64,000 nucleotides of DNA. Source: Rhodospirillaceae bacterium. Lineage in GTDB: Bacteria; Pseudomonadota; Alphaproteobacteria; Kiloniellales; DSM-21159. This document shows, in pieces, positions 36,100 through 47,200 of the stretch. The position numbers and the translations under genes are program-made. The DNA lies in NCBI GenBank assembly GCA_006969625.1, contig CP030885.1, forward strand, positions 4,537,430 through 4,601,429, in the 5' to 3' direction. The notes beneath the pieces were generated by a model that was given only the letters and a program-made list of their open reading frames with translations, was not told the DNA's origin and searched no databases. Position 1 is the first letter of the stretch. Every line of letters begins with the position of its first letter.

Positions 36100-37134
36100 T
36101 CAGGCGGCTTCGCCAGGCACGCCCTTGGTGGTGGAATATTCCCAGTGCAGCGCCTCGCCCGGGTGGACCAGGGGGTAGATGGCGTGCGCCGCCATCGCCG
36201 CCTCGGAAAAGCCGCAGAGGATCAGCTTCAGCTTGCCGGGATAGGTCGCGATGTCGCCGATCGCGAAGATGCCGGGGGTCGAGGTCTGGCAGGTCTGCGG
36301 GTCGACGACGATGTGGTGCTTGTCCAGGCCCAGGCCCCAGTCGGCGATCGGCCCCAGGTTCATCGACAGCCCGAAGAAGGGCAGCAGCACGTCGGCCGGC
36401 AGGTGGCGGGCGTCGCCGTCCAGGTCCTCGACCACCACGGCCGAGAGGTGCGTGCCGTCGCCCTCCAGCCCGTGCAGTTGGTAGGGCACCACCAGCTCGA
36501 CGTTGGACGCCGGGTCGCCGGCAAGTGATTGCAGTTTGGCAACGCTGTCCGGCGCGGCGCGGAACTTGGCGCGCCGATGCACCACCGCCACCGAGGCCGC
36601 CAGTGGCGCCAGGTTGAGCGCCCAGTCGAGCGCCGAGTCGCCGCCGCCGGCGATCACCACCCGCTTGTCGCGGAAGGCCTCCGGCTTGGGCACCATGTAC
36701 TGCACCGCGCCGCTCGCCTCGTAGCCCTCCAGGCCGGCCAGCGGCGGCCGGTTCGGGCCGAAGGCGCCGACGCCGGCGGCGATCGCCACGGCGCGCGCGC
36801 GCACCCGCCGGCCGGCCGAGGTGCTCAGCAGGTAGCCGTCGCCGGCGCGGTCCAGCGCCTCGACCCGCTGGCCCAGCAGGTAGGCGGGCTCGAAGGGCGC
36901 GGCCTGCTCGGCCAGCTTCTCGACCAGGTCGTAGGCCATCACCTTGGGATAGCCGGGGATGTCGTAGATCGGTTTTTCGGGGTAGAGCGCGGCGCACTGC
37001 CCGCCGAGGGCGTCCAGCGTGTCGATCACCACGCTGCGCATCTTCAGCATGCCCAGCTCGAAGACCGCGAAGAGGCCGACCGGCCCCGCCCCGACGATCG
37101 CCACGTCGGTCTGCAACTCCTGCGCCTCGTCCAT
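36100..37134 (-). CDS. Thioredoxin-reductase-like ferredoxin-NADP+ reductase
   Basis: This is a 344-residue flavoprotein. The FAD motif is [18 protein letters not shown], the NADP motif is [17 protein letters not shown], and [16 protein letters not shown] closes the FAD site. It lacks the CxxC redox pair of thioredoxin reductase, which marks the YumC/TrxR-like ferredoxin reductase group. It would transfer electrons between NADPH and ferredoxin or flavodoxin. ATG at 37134 is selected; a nearby GTG or longer starts are possible. It is divergent from tsaE. Confidence 0.9.
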   Translation of the reverse strand: MDEAQELQTDVAIVGAGPVGLFAVFELGMLKMRSVVIDTLDALGGQCAALYPEKPIYDIPGYPKVMAYDLVEKLAEQAAPFEPAYLLGQRVEALDRAGDGYLLSTSAGRRVRARAVAIAAGVGAFGPNRPPLAGLEGYEASGAVQYMVPKPEAFRDKRVVIAGGGDSALDWALNLAPLAASVAVVHRRAKFRAAPDSVAKLQSLAGDPASNVELVVPYQLHGLEGDGTHLSAVVVEDLDGDARHLPADVLLPFFGLSMNLGPIADWGLGLDKHHIVVDPQTCQTSTPGIFAIGDIATYPGKLKLILCGFSEAAMAAHAIYPLVHPGEALHWEYSTTKGVPGEAA

Positions 37135-37286
37135 CTCCACCCGCGTTCCGAACCCCTGTCCCGCCAATCGCGCCAGAACATGGCGGGGCGCAGGGCCGAT
37201 GGCAAGGCGTGCGCCGGGTCCAAAGGCTTGCCGGGGCGGCACGGCGGCTGGACGGGCGGGCGGGCGGGCGTGTAGAAGCCGGGGCG

Positions 37287-37775
37287 ATGGGGCTGCCTGC
37301 CGAAGACCGCGACACGCTGGACCTGGAGCTCGCCGACGAGGCGGCGACGGTCGCGCTCGCCGCGCGGCTGGCGCCGCTGCTGCGGCCCGGCGACCTGGTG
37401 GCGCTCGGCGGCGACCTGGGCGCCGGCAAGACCGCCTTCGCGCGCGCCCTGATCAACGCCCTGCCCGGTGCGCCCGAAGAGGTGCCGAGCCCGACCTTCA
37501 CCCTGGTGCAGCTCTACGAGCGCGGCGACCTCTCGGTCTGGCACTTCGACCTCTACCGCCTGGAGCGCCCCGAGGAAATCTGGGAGCTGGGGCTGGAGGA
37601 GGCGCTGGCCGAGGGCGTCAGCCTGGTCGAGTGGCCCGAGCGCCTGGGCCCGCAGCTTCCGCGCGACCGGCTGGAAATCGTGCTGCGCGCGCCCGACCCC
37701 GAGGGCACCCGCCGCCAGGCCCGCCTGACCGCCCATGGCGCCTGGCGGGCGCGCCTGAAGGAACTCGCGGCATGA
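37287..37775 (+). CDS. tsaE: TsaE, t6A biosynthesis ATPase
   Basis: This is a 162-residue P-loop protein. Walker A is [16 protein letters not shown], then [11 protein letters not shown] and [15 protein letters not shown] typify TsaE (YjeE). It binds the TsaB-TsaD complex and powers tRNA t6A formation. It begins a cluster with amgK (16 bases away) and murU, an arrangement known in alphaproteobacteria and pseudomonads. Confidence 0.94.
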   Translation: MGLPAEDRDTLDLELADEAATVALAARLAPLLRPGDLVALGGDLGAGKTAFARALINALPGAPEEVPSPTFTLVQLYERGDLSVWHFDLYRLERPEEIWELGLEEALAEGVSLVEWPERLGPQLPRDRLEIVLRAPDPEGTRRQARLTAHGAWRARLKELAA

Positions 37776-37791
37776 GCCCAGGGGGGCACCG

Positions 37792-38826
37792 ATGAGCCTG
37801 GCGACGCCCGACGCCCGGCAGGCGCGGCAGCAGGCCCTGCGCGCCTTCCTCGAGGACAACGGCTGGCAGATGTCGGACCGCGCGACGCTCGCCGCCGACG
37901 CCTCCTTCCGCCGCTACGACCGGCTGCGCCGCGGCGCCGAGACGGCGGTTCTGATGGACGCGCCGCCGGACCAGGAGAAGCCGGCCGAGTTCCTCGCCAT
38001 CGCCCGGCGGCTGCAGGACCTCGGCCTCTCGGCGCCGCGCATCCTGGCGGCCGACGCGCAGCAGGGCTTCGCGCTGCTGGAGGACTTCGGCGACCGCACC
38101 TTCACCGTGGCGCTGGCCGAGGGTGCGCAGGAGCGCGCGCTCTACCTGCGCGCCGTCGAGGCGCTGGCGGCGCTGCAGGACCGCTGGCGGCCGGAGATGG
38201 CGGCCGGGATTCCCTCCTACGACACGGACGAGCTGCTGCGCGAGGTCCGCCTGCTGACCGACTGGACCTGGCCGGCGCTGACCGGCGCGCCGCTGCCGGA
38301 GACGGCGCTGGCCGCCTACGAGGCCGCCTGGCGCGCCGTCTTCGCGCGTCTGGCGGCGGTGCCGCCGACCCTGGTCCTGCGCGATTTCCACGTCGACAAC
38401 CTGATGGTCCTGCCGCGCCGCGAGGGGCCGGCGGGGGTCGGCCTGCTCGACTTCCAGGACGCGCTGATCGGCCACCCGGCCTACGACCTGGTCTCGCTGC
38501 TCGAGGACGCGCGCCGCGACATCGCGCCGGCGACCGTCGAGGCCGCGCGCGCCGCCTGGTTCGCGGCGCGCCCGGCGTGCGACACGGACGACTTCCGCGA
38601 CGGCTATGCCATCCTCGGCGCCCAACGTGCGGCGAAGATCGTCGGCATCTTCACCCGGCTCGACCGGCGCGACGGCAAGCCCGGCTACCTGCGCCACCTG
38701 CCGCGCACCTGGCGCCACCTCGACCGCGGCCTGGCCCACCCCGCGCTGGCGCCGGTGGCGGCCTGGTTCGCCGCCCATTGGCCGGAGGCGCAGCGCCTGA
38801 CCCCGACCCCGCACGACGCCCTTTGA
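37792..38826 (+). CDS. amgK: AmgK-like N-acetylmuramate/GlcNAc anomeric kinase
   Basis: This is a 344-residue aminoglycoside-phosphotransferase-fold kinase. The catalytic loop is LRDFHVDNLMV and the metal-binding motif is VGLLDFQDALIGHPAYDLVSLLED. With the nucleotidyltransferase next door it fits the AmgK-MurU salvage pathway, which turns recycled MurNAc into UDP-MurNAc and bypasses MurA, the fosfomycin target. Substrate assignment rests on the tsaE-amgK-murU context. Confidence 0.9.
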   Translation: MSLATPDARQARQQALRAFLEDNGWQMSDRATLAADASFRRYDRLRRGAETAVLMDAPPDQEKPAEFLAIARRLQDLGLSAPRILAADAQQGFALLEDFGDRTFTVALAEGAQERALYLRAVEALAALQDRWRPEMAAGIPSYDTDELLREVRLLTDWTWPALTGAPLPETALAAYEAAWRAVFARLAAVPPTLVLRDFHVDNLMVLPRREGPAGVGLLDFQDALIGHPAYDLVSLLEDARRDIAPATVEAARAAWFAARPACDTDDFRDGYAILGAQRAAKIVGIFTRLDRRDGKPGYLRHLPRTWRHLDRGLAHPALAPVAAWFAAHWPEAQRLTPTPHDAL

Positions 38827-38858
38827 GCCTTTATGCGAGCCAGCATGAGAGACCCCCG

Positions 38859-39611
38859 ATGAGCGCGCTCACCACCGCCATGGTCCTGGCCGCCGGCCGC
38901 GGCGAGCGCATGCGCCCGCTGACCGAGACCACGCCCAAGCCGCTGCTCGCCGTGCACGGCATGCCGATGATCGACCGCGTGCTCTGCCGCCTTGCCGACG
39001 CCGGCGTCGGCAAGGCGGTGGTCAACCTGCACCACCTCGCCGACCGCCTGCGCACGCACCTGGACGAGTGGGAGGCACCGGCCCTGGCGTTCTCCGAGGA
39101 GGCGGAGCTGCTGGACACCGGCGGCGGGGTGAAGCGGGCACTGCCGGAGCTCGGCGCCGACCCCTTCTTCGTGTGCAACGGCGACGTGGTCTGGCTCGAC
39201 GGCTACCGTCCGGCGCTGGAGCGACTGGCCGGCGCCTGGGATCCGGCCCGCATGGACGCGCTGCTGCTGCTGCAGCCGAGCCCGATCGCCGTCGGCTACG
39301 AAGGGCTCGGCGACTTCGTCATGGACCCGGCCGGGCGCCTGCGCCGCCGGCGCGAGCGGGAGGTGGCGCCCTTCACCTTCGCCGGGGTGCAGATCCTCAA
39401 GCCGGAGCTCTTCGCCGACACGCCGGACGGGCCCTTCTCCCTCAACCTGATCTACGATCGGGCGATCGAGGCCGGGCGGCTTTTCGGCCTGCGGCACGAC
39501 GGCGCCTGGTACCATGTCAGCCGACCCGCCGACCTGGAGCGCGCCGAGGCGGAGCTGCGCTTCGAGCTGGGCGGCGGCGGCATGGAGGAGCGGGTCGCCG
39601 CCGAGGACTAG
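38859..39611 (+). CDS. murU: MurU-like N-acetylmuramate-1-phosphate uridylyltransferase
   Basis: This is a 250-residue sugar-1-phosphate nucleotidyltransferase. The activation motif is MVLAAGRGERMRPLTETTPK, and LLDTGGGVKRAL, FVCNGDVVWLDG and WYHVSRPADLE follow MurU. It would make UDP-MurNAc from MurNAc-1-phosphate and UTP, following AmgK. ATG at 38859 lies 32 bases after the amgK stop. Confidence 0.9.
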   Translation: MSALTTAMVLAAGRGERMRPLTETTPKPLLAVHGMPMIDRVLCRLADAGVGKAVVNLHHLADRLRTHLDEWEAPALAFSEEAELLDTGGGVKRALPELGADPFFVCNGDVVWLDGYRPALERLAGAWDPARMDALLLLQPSPIAVGYEGLGDFVMDPAGRLRRRREREVAPFTFAGVQILKPELFADTPDGPFSLNLIYDRAIEAGRLFGLRHDGAWYHVSRPADLERAEAELRFELGGGGMEERVAAED

Positions 39612-39635
39612 CGGCCACGGTTCGACGAGAAGGCG

Positions 39636-40337
39636 ATGGTAGGGCGCTGGGCCTATGCGCGGTTCGAGGGGGTCGAGGCTGCGGCCTGGCGCGGCGCGCC
39701 GGCGGCGCCCTTGCGGCCGCACTTCCACCTGGAGGACCAGGTCACCCTGGTGCTGCGCGGCGCGCGCTGTTTCCTGACGCCCTACGGCCCCCTGCGCCTG
39801 ACCGCCGGCAAGGCCGCGCTGCTGCCCGCCGGTCTGGTGCATGCCGCGCCCCGACACGAGCCGCCGTGCGACTGCGTCAACTTCTACCTTCCGGCACCCG
39901 CGCCGGCCGAGGGGCCGCAGCGCGCCCTGGCGTTCGACCTCGACGGCGCCGTCGAGGAGCTGGCCGAGGCGCCCCTGCGGCTGCGCGCCCTAGCGGCGGC
40001 GGCCGGGACAGCGGCCGGTGCAGCCCCGCCGAGCCGGCTGGTAGCTCTGGCGAAACCCTGGCTGGCGGAGGACGCCGCGCCGGTGGCCGAGCTGGCCGCG
40101 CGCCTTGGGCTGAGCCGCGAGGGCTTCTCGCGCGCCTTCGCCCGTCAGGTCGGCGTGTCGCCGCGCGCCTACCGTCTGGCCGCCCGCCTGACCGCGGCGC
40201 GCACCCTGCTGAAGGCCGGCACGCCGGCCAGTGCCGCCGCCTACCAGGCCGGTTTCGCCGACCAGAGCCACCTGACGCGCAGCTTCGCGGCCGCCTTCGG
40301 CACCTCGCCGCAGGCCTACCGCCGCGCCCTGACCTAA
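39636..40337 (+). CDS. AraC-family transcriptional regulator
   Basis: This is a 233-residue protein with an N-terminal cupin-like sensing domain (RPHFHLEDQVTLVLRGARCFLTPYG) and a C-terminal double HTH (VAELAARLGLSREGFSRAFARQVGVSPRAYRLAARLTAARTLL...FADQSHLTRSFAAAFGTSPQAYR). The gene lies between murU and a TSUP transporter. It is the likely local regulator of the transporter gene that follows after 121 bases. The effector is unknown. Confidence 0.9.
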   Translation: MVGRWAYARFEGVEAAAWRGAPAAPLRPHFHLEDQVTLVLRGARCFLTPYGPLRLTAGKAALLPAGLVHAAPRHEPPCDCVNFYLPAPAPAEGPQRALAFDLDGAVEELAEAPLRLRALAAAAGTAAGAAPPSRLVALAKPWLAEDAAPVAELAARLGLSREGFSRAFARQVGVSPRAYRLAARLTAARTLLKAGTPASAAAYQAGFADQSHLTRSFAAAFGTSPQAYRRALT

Positions 40338-40458
40338 CCCGATCGCGAGCCTGCCCTGACCGGGACCGCGCCGCGGCCCCGTCGCGCTGCCGGATCACAT
40401 ACGTTCAAGACGGTCCCGCGCCGCGCGGCTTTGTTGGGCGCACAGGAGGGATCGAAGA

Positions 40459-41202
40459 ATGGAACTCGCCACGCTCGCCATGCTGCTCGCCGCCGGGGTG
40501 CTGGGCGGTGCGGTCAACGCCGTCGCCGGCGGCGGCACCTTCTTCACCTTCCCGGCGATGATGTGGGCGGGCCTCGACCCGCTGAGCGCCAACGCCTCCA
40601 ACGCCGTGGCGATCTTTCCTGGGCATGCGGCGGCGGTGCCGGCTTACCGGGCCGAATTGCGCGCCGCCGGCCGGGCGCTGCTGCCGCGCTGCGCCATCGC
40701 GCTGCTCGGCGGCGGGCTGGGCGCCGGCCTGCTGCTGTGGGCGGGCCAGGCCGTCTTCGCCGCACTGGTGCCCTGGCTGCTGCTCGCCGCCACCCTGATC
40801 TTCGCCGCCGGCCCGATACTGCGCGACCGGCTGGAGCGCGCCCGCCTGTCCTCCCCAGCCGTCTCCGCGGGCGTGGAGTTCCTCTTCGCCGTCTACGGCG
40901 GCTACTTCGGCGCCGGGCTCGGCATCCTGCTGATGGCGGTCCTGACCATCGTCGGGGTGCGCGACGTACAGATGGCCAACGCGCAGAAGAACCTGCTGGC
41001 GACCCTGGTCACCGCCGTCTCCGTCTCCGCCTTCGTGCTGGCGGGGGTCGTCGCCTGGCCGCAGACCCTTGCGGTGCTGGCCGGCGCCCTGGCCGGCGGC
41101 TACTGGGGTGCCCGGCTGGCGCGCCGCCTGCCGGCGCGGGCCTTGCGCGCTACGGTGCTTCTGGTTGGCGGGGCACTGTCGGTCTTCTACTTCACGCGCT
41201 AG
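40459..41202 (+). CDS. TSUP-family (TauE/SafE) membrane transporter
   Basis: This is a 247-residue integral membrane protein with about seven to eight hydrophobic helices. GGAVNAVAGGGTFFTFPAMMWAGL and the second-half repeat VYGGYFGAGLGILLMAVLTI are the paired TSUP motifs. Family members export sulfite, sulfonates or other organic anions; the substrate here cannot be told. It is probably regulated by the preceding AraC-type gene. Confidence 0.9.
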   Translation: MELATLAMLLAAGVLGGAVNAVAGGGTFFTFPAMMWAGLDPLSANASNAVAIFPGHAAAVPAYRAELRAAGRALLPRCAIALLGGGLGAGLLLWAGQAVFAALVPWLLLAATLIFAAGPILRDRLERARLSSPAVSAGVEFLFAVYGGYFGAGLGILLMAVLTIVGVRDVQMANAQKNLLATLVTAVSVSAFVLAGVVAWPQTLAVLAGALAGGYWGARLARRLPARALRATVLLVGGALSVFYFTR

Positions 41203-41263
41203 CCGCAGGCGGGCATGCTGGCGCTCCGGCAGCGCGCCGGCCACGCCAGCCTGCAGGGAGCCC

Positions 41264-44200
41264 ATGACTTCGGCGCCCGCCCCCATGCCGTCCGACCCGA
41301 CGCCGCCCCGGGTCTTCTCGATCGACGCCGAGACGGGCGTCGTGGACGCGCTCGCGCGCGGCCTGCTGGCGCGCTTTCCCGAACCGGAGGCGCTGTCGCA
41401 GGTCCAGCTTCTGCTGCCCACCCGGCGCGCCGGGCGCAGCCTGCAGGAGGCCTTCCTGCGCCTGACCGAGGGGCGGGCGCTGCTGCTGCCGCGCATCCGG
41501 CCGCTCGGCGAGACCGATGCCGACGAGCTGCTGATCTCGGGCGAGGCCGAGGCGGCCGAGGGCGGTTTCGCCGCCGAGCTGCCGCCGCCGCTGCCGGAGC
41601 CCACGCGGGTGCTGCTGCTGAGCCGGCTGGTGCTGCGCTGGAGCGCCCAGAACCGCGCCGAGGGCGCACCGCCGGAGGACCAGGCGGTGCGCCTGGCGAT
41701 CGAGCTGGCGCGCCTGATCGACAGCGTCGAGACCGAGGGGCTGGACTTCGCCCGCCTGCCCGAGCTGGTCGCCGAGGACTACGCCGAGCATTGGCGCGAG
41801 ACGCTGCGCTTCCTGGAGATCGTCACGCGCCACTGGCCGGCGGTGCAGGCCGAGCAGGGCGCCCTCGGCCCGGCCGAGCGCCGCCGCCTGCTGCTGGAGG
41901 CGCAGGCGGCGGCCTGGCGGGCGCGGCCGCCGGCCGGGCCGGTGATCGCCGCCGGCTCGACCGGCTCGATCCCGGCGACGGCCGCGCTGCTGAAGCTGGT
42001 CGCCGGCTTGCCGCAGGGCATGCTGGTGCTGCCCGGCCTCGACCGCGAGATGCCGGAGGCGGCCTGGGCAGCGGTCAGCGGCGCGCCGGGCCATCCGCAG
42101 CACACCTTGCACCGCCTGCTGGCCCACCTCGGCGTGACGCGCGAGGCGGTGCGGCCCTGGCCGGCGCCGCTCGACCCGCCCGGCCCGGCCGCGGTGGCGC
42201 GCCGGCGCCTGGTCTCCGCGGCGCTCTGGCCAGCCGAGGCGACCGCCGGCTGGCCGGAGCTGGGCGAGCGCCTGAGCGCCGCCGACGCCGTGCGGGCGCT
42301 GTCCGGCGTGCGCCGGATCGACTGCCCGGATCCCGGCGCCGAGGCGACCGCCATCGCCCTGCTGATGCGCGAGGCGCTGGAGACGCCGGGCAAACGCGCC
42401 GCCCTGGTCACGCCGGACCGCCGCCTGGCCCGCCGCGTCGCCGCCGAGCTGCGCCGCTGGGGCCTGGAGGTCGACGACTCCGCCGGCCAGCCGCTCGCCG
42501 ACACGCCGCCCGGCAGCTTCCTGCGGCTGACCGCCGAGATGGTCGCCGAGGGGCTGGCGCCGCTGCCGCTGCTGGCGGCGCTGAAGCATCCGCTGGCGGC
42601 CGGCGGCGAGGCCCCCGGCGCCTTCCGCGCCAGGGTGCGGCGGCTGGAGCGCCACCTGCTGCGCGGGCCGCGCCCGCCGGCCGGCTTCGACGGCCTGCTG
42701 CGCGCCGCCGCGGCCGAGCCCAAGGCGCGCACCCTGGTCCCCTGGTTGCAGCGGCTGGGCGGCATGGCGCGCGGCTTCGCCAGCGCCCTGCGCGAGCCGG
42801 GTGCCGGCCTCGCCCGCGCCGTCGACGGCCACCTGGCCCTCGCCGAGGCGCTGGCCGCCAGCGACCTGGAAGAGGGCGCCGCGCGGCTGTGGCACGGCGA
42901 GGCCGGCGAGGCGGCGGCCGGTTTCTTCGCCGAGCTGCGCAGCGCGGCGGCGACGGCCGCCGGCCTGGGCGCCGCGCGCTATCCGCTGGTGCTCGACGGT
43001 CTGCTGGCCGGTCAGAGCGTGCGCCGGCGCTACGGCGGGCATCCGCGGCTGGCCGTGCTCGGGCCGCTGGAGGCGCGGCTGCAGCAGGCCGACCGCCTGA
43101 TCCTCGGCGGGCTGAACGAGGGCACCTGGCCGGCCGAGAGCGAGCCCGGCCCCTGGATGAGCCGGCCGATGCGCGCCGACTTTGGCCTGCCGCCGGTGGA
43201 GCGCAAGATCGGGCTGGCCGCGCACGATGTGCAGCAGGCGCTGGGTGCGCCCGAAGTCGTCCTCACCCGCGCCGCCCGGGTCGAGGGCGCGCCGACCGTG
43301 CCCTCGCGCTGGCTGTTGCGCCTGGAGGCGCTGCTGCGCGCGCTCGGCGCGCCCGGCGCGCTGGACGACGAGAGCGCGGTCTGGACGGCGCGGGTCGAGG
43401 CGCTGGACCGGCCGGCCGAGGTGCGCCCCTGCCCGCCGCCGGCGCCCGCTCCGCCGCGCGCCGCGCGGCCGCGGCAACTCTCGGTCACCCAGGTCGAGAC
43501 CTGGATGCGCGACCCCTACGCCATCTACGCGCGGCACATCCTCGGGCTGCGGCGGCTCGACGAGCTGGACCAGGAGCCGGGCGCCGCCGACAAGGGCCAG
43601 ATCGTCCACGCAGCGCTCGAGGCCTTCTGCAAGGCCCATCCCGGCGCCCTGCCGCCGGACGCCGAGGCGGAGCTGGTGCGCTGTGGCGCGGAGGTGTTCG
43701 AGCGCATTCGCCACCGCCCGGCGCTCTACGCCTTCTGGTGGCCCCGCTTCCTGCGCGTCGCCGCCTGGGTGGCGGCGCAGGAGCCGGCGCGCCGCACGGG
43801 GCTCGCCGAGCTGCTGAGCGAGGTGGACGGCAAGCTCGAGATCGACGGCTTCACCCTGACGGCGCGTGCCGACCGCATCGAGCGGCGGGCCGACGGCACC
43901 TTGGCGATCCTCGACTACAAGACCGGCACGGTGCCGGCCAACACCGCGATCCGCCTGGGCTTTTCCCCGCAGCTTCCGCTGGAGGCGGCGATTGCGAAAG
44001 CCGGCGGTTTCGAAAATCTTCCCGCGGCGGAGGTCTCGGAACTCGCCTTCTGGCGGCTGACCGGCGCCCACCCGCCTGGCGAGGCGAGCCCGATCCGCCC
44101 CGGCAAGACCATGCCGGACCTGGCGGCGCTGGCCGCGCAGGCGCAAGCGGGGCTGGCCGAGTTGGTTGCGCGCTTCGACGACCCGGCCACGCCCTACCAC

Positions 44201-44296
44201 GCCCGGCCGCGGCCCGCCTGGGCGCCCGCCTACAGCGACTACGAGCACCTGGCGCGGCTGCGCGAATGGGCGGCGGTCGAGGGGGAGGAGGGCTGA
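41264..44296 (+). CDS. addB: AddB, helicase-nuclease subunit (alphaproteobacterial type)
   Basis: This is a 1010-residue protein. VLLLSRLVLRW, VLPGLDREMPE, LGPLEARLQQADRLILGGLNEGTWPA and SVTQVETWMRDPYAIYARHILGLRRL are typical of alphaproteobacterial AddB. The C-terminal nuclease has GQIVHAALEAF and LAILDYKTGTVP (catalytic Asp and Lys). There is no four-cysteine iron-sulfur motif like that of Bacillus AddB. ATG at 41264 follows GCAGGGAG. With AddA it processes double-strand breaks for RecA loading. Confidence 0.94.
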   Translation: MTSAPAPMPSDPTPPRVFSIDAETGVVDALARGLLARFPEPEALSQVQLLLPTRRAGRSLQEAFLRLTEGRALLLPRIRPLGETDADELLISGEAEAAEGGFAAELPPPLPEPTRVLLLSRLVLRWSAQNRAEGAPPEDQAVRLAIELARLIDSVETEGLDFARLPELVAEDYAEHWRETLRFLEIVTRHWPAVQAEQGALGPAERRRLLLEAQAAAWRARPPAGPVIAAGSTGSIPATAALLKLVAGLPQGMLVLPGLDREMPEAAWAAVSGAPGHPQHTLHRLLAHLGVTREAVRPWPAPLDPPGPAAVARRRLVSAALWPAEATAGWPELGERLSAADAVRALSGVRRIDCPDPGAEATAIALLMREALETPGKRAALVTPDRRLARRVAAELRRWGLEVDDSAGQPLADTPPGSFLRLTAEMVAEGLAPLPLLAALKHPLAAGGEAPGAFRARVRRLERHLLRGPRPPAGFDGLLRAAAAEPKARTLVPWLQRLGGMARGFASALREPGAGLARAVDGHLALAEALAASDLEEGAARLWHGEAGEAAAGFFAELRSAAATAAGLGAARYPLVLDGLLAGQSVRRRYGGHPRLAVLGPLEARLQQADRLILGGLNEGTWPAESEPGPWMSRPMRADFGLPPVERKIGLAAHDVQQALGAPEVVLTRAARVEGAPTVPSRWLLRLEALLRALGAPGALDDESAVWTARVEALDRPAEVRPCPPPAPAPPRAARPRQLSVTQVETWMRDPYAIYARHILGLRRLDELDQEPGAADKGQIVHAALEAFCKAHPGALPPDAEAELVRCGAEVFERIRHRPALYAFWWPRFLRVAAWVAAQEPARRTGLAELLSEVDGKLEIDGFTLTARADRIERRADGTLAILDYKTGTVPANTAIRLGFSPQLPLEAAIAKAGGFENLPAAEVSELAFWRLTGAHPPGEASPIRPGKTMPDLAALAAQAQAGLAELVARFDDPATPYHARPRPAWAPAYSDYEHLARLREWAAVEGEEG

Positions 44297-47200
44297 TGGA
44301 GCGCCCGGGCGACGCTGCGGAGGCGGTCGAGCGGCGGCGGCTCAAGCTGGCCGCCGCCACGGTGCAGCAGCGCCTGGCCGCCGACCCGGCCGCCTCGGTC
44401 TGGGTCTCCGCCTCGGCCGGCACCGGCAAGACCAAGGTGCTGACCGACCGGGTGCTGTCCCTGCTGCTCGCCGGCGCGGCGCCGGAGAGGCTGCTGTGTC
44501 TGACCTTCACCCGCGCCGCCGCGGCGGAGATGCAGGGCCGCCTGGCCCGGCGCCTGAGCGCCTGGGTGGCGCTGCCGGACATGGAGCTGCGGGCGGCGGT
44601 GCAGGAGCTGACCGGCGCCATCCCGGACGACGCGGCGGTGGCGCACGCACGCAGCCTGTTCGCCCGCGTGCTCGACGTGCCCGGCGGCATGAAGATCCAG
44701 ACCATCCACAGCTTCTGCCAGTCGCTGCTGGCACGCTTTCCGATCGAGGCGGACGTGGCGCCGCACTTCGAGCTGATGGACGAGCTGACCGCGCGCGAGC
44801 AGATGCAGGCGGCCCAGGCCGAGGCGCTGGTCAAGGCGGCCGACGACACCGGCGGCCTGCTCGGCCGCGCGCTCGGCGTGGTCGGTACCTGGGTCAACGA
44901 GGAGGACTTCGCCAAGCTGCTCGCCGAACTGCTGGGACGCCGCGCCCGGCTGCTGGCGGCGCGCGAGGCAAAACGCGGGATCGAGGGCCTGATCCGCCAG
45001 GTGCGCCGGCTGCTGGGCCTGGCGCCGGAGGACACGGCCGAGGCGGTGCTCGCCGCCGCCTGCGACGAGGCTGCGCTGGACGCCGACAGCCTGCGCGGCG
45101 TCGCCCGCGCGATGCTGGACAGCGGCCGCAAGACCGATGCCCAGGCGGGCGCGGCGATCGCCGCCTGGCTGGAGGCGGCGGAGAGCCGGCCGCAGCGCTG
45201 GGAGGCCTACCTGTCGGCCTACTTCACCCAGGCCGGCGAGGTGCGCAAGACGCTGTGCACCAAGGCCGTGTCGGAAGCGATGCCCGGCGCCGAGGCGATC
45301 CTGGCCGCCGAGGCGGAGCGGCTGGTGCAGGTGCGCGCGCGCCTCAACGCCGTGACCACCGCCGAGGCGACGGCGGCACTGCTGCGCCTGGGCGGCGCCA
45401 TCCTGGACGCCTACGCGGCCGGCAAACGGCGCCATGCGCGGCTCGACTACGAGGATCTGATCGGCATCGGGCGCGCCTTGCTGGAGCGCCGCAACATCGC
45501 GCCCTGGGTGCTGTTCAAGCTGGACGGCGGCCTCGACCATTTGCTGATCGACGAGGCGCAGGACACCAACCCGGACCAGTGGAAGCTGGTCGAGCTGCTG
45601 ACCGAGGAGTTCTTCGCCGGCCTCGGCGCGCGCGAGCCACAGGAGGGCACGCCCGAGCGCAGCGTCTTCGCGGTCGGCGACCCCAAGCAGTCGATCTATT
45701 CCTTCCAGGGCGCCGACCCCGAGGCCTTCCTGCGCATGCGCGCCCATTTCGCCCGGCGGGCGCGGGCGGCCGAGCGTGGCTGGGCGCAGGTCGACCTGGC
45801 GCATTCCTTCCGCTCGGTGGCGCCGGTGCTGGCCGCCGTCGACGCGGTGTTCCGGGACAGCGCGGCGCTGAGCCGCGGCGTCGCCTTCGATCCCGAGTGG
45901 CGCCCGCACGATCCGGTGCGCGTCGGCCAGGGCGGCCGCGTCGAGCTCTGGCCGCCGGCGGTGCCGGACCCGCGGGTCGAACCGGAGGCCTGGAGCCCGC
46001 CGCTGCAGCGCAGCGCCGAGGCGGCGCCGCGCGCGCGCCTGGCCGAGGCGATCGCCGAGACGATCCGCCGCTGGACCGCCGCCGAAGAGGTGCAGCCGGG
46101 CGACGCGGCCTGGCTGGACTCGCGCGGCCGGCCGATCCGCCCCGGCGACGTCCTGGTGCTGGTGCGCCGGCGCAACGCCTTCGTCGAGGAGCTGATTCGC
46201 GCGCTGAAGGACCGCCGGGTGCCGGTGGCCGGCATCGACCGCATGCAACTCACCGAGCAGCTTGCGGTTCAGGACCTGATGGCGCTCGGCCGCGTCTGCC
46301 TGCTGCTCGAGGACGATTTGACGCTGGCCTGCGTGCTGAAGAGCCCGCTGATCGGCCTTGAGGAGGCGCAGCTCTTCGACCTGGCCTGGGGACGCGCGGG
46401 GCATCTCTGGGCGGCGCTGGAGGCGAAGGCGGCGGCGGATCCGGCCTACGGCGACGCCCTGGCCTTCCTGCAGCGCTGCCGCGCGCGCGCCGACCTGATG
46501 CCGCCCTACGAGTTCTTCGCGCAGATCCTCGGCGCCGAGCAGGGTCGGCAAAAGCTGCTCGGCCGGCTCGGCCCGGACGCCGCCGACCCGATCGAGGAGT
46601 TCCTCAACCTGGCGCTCGCCTACGAGGCCGAGCACCGGCCGAGCCTGGAGGGCTTCCTGCACTGGCTGGGGCGCGGCGGGCTGGAGATCAAGCGCGACGC
46701 CGAGCTCGAGGGCGCCGCCGTGCGGGTGATGACTGTGCACGGCGCCAAGGGCCTGCAGGCGCCGATCGTCTTCCTGCCCGACACCATGCAGGTGCCGGTT
46801 CAGGGCGACCGCCTGGCCTGGGCGGCGGCGCCCGAGGTTGCCGAGTCGCCGCAGGTCCCGCTCTGGGCGCCGAGGCGGGGCCTGGAGGACGCGGTGACGG
46901 CGCGCCACCGGCAGGCGGCGGAGGCGCTGCGCCGGCAGGAGTACTGGCGCCTGCTCTACGTGGCGCTGACCCGCGCCGAGGACCGCCTGTACGTCTGCGG
47001 CTACGAGACCCAGCGGGGCGCGCCGGCGGACTGCTGGTACAAGCTGTGCGAGGCGGCCTGGCAGAACCTGGGCGAGGAGGTCGCCTTCGACTTCTCCGAT
47101 CTGACCGCCGGCGGCTGGAGCGGCCCCGGCCGACGCATCCGGGCGGCGCAGGTCGCCGAGCCCCAGGTGGAGGCGCCGCCGGCGCGCCCGTTGCTGGCGA

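Noticed and set aside
41192..44248. 1018-codon minus-strand frame opposite addB
   Set aside because: It mirrors addB and encodes low-complexity Gln/Gly/Arg sequence.
41215..44295. Long open frame upstream of addA in the same frame
   Set aside because: It overlaps addB entirely, has no family features, and AddA begins with its conserved N-terminus at 44296.
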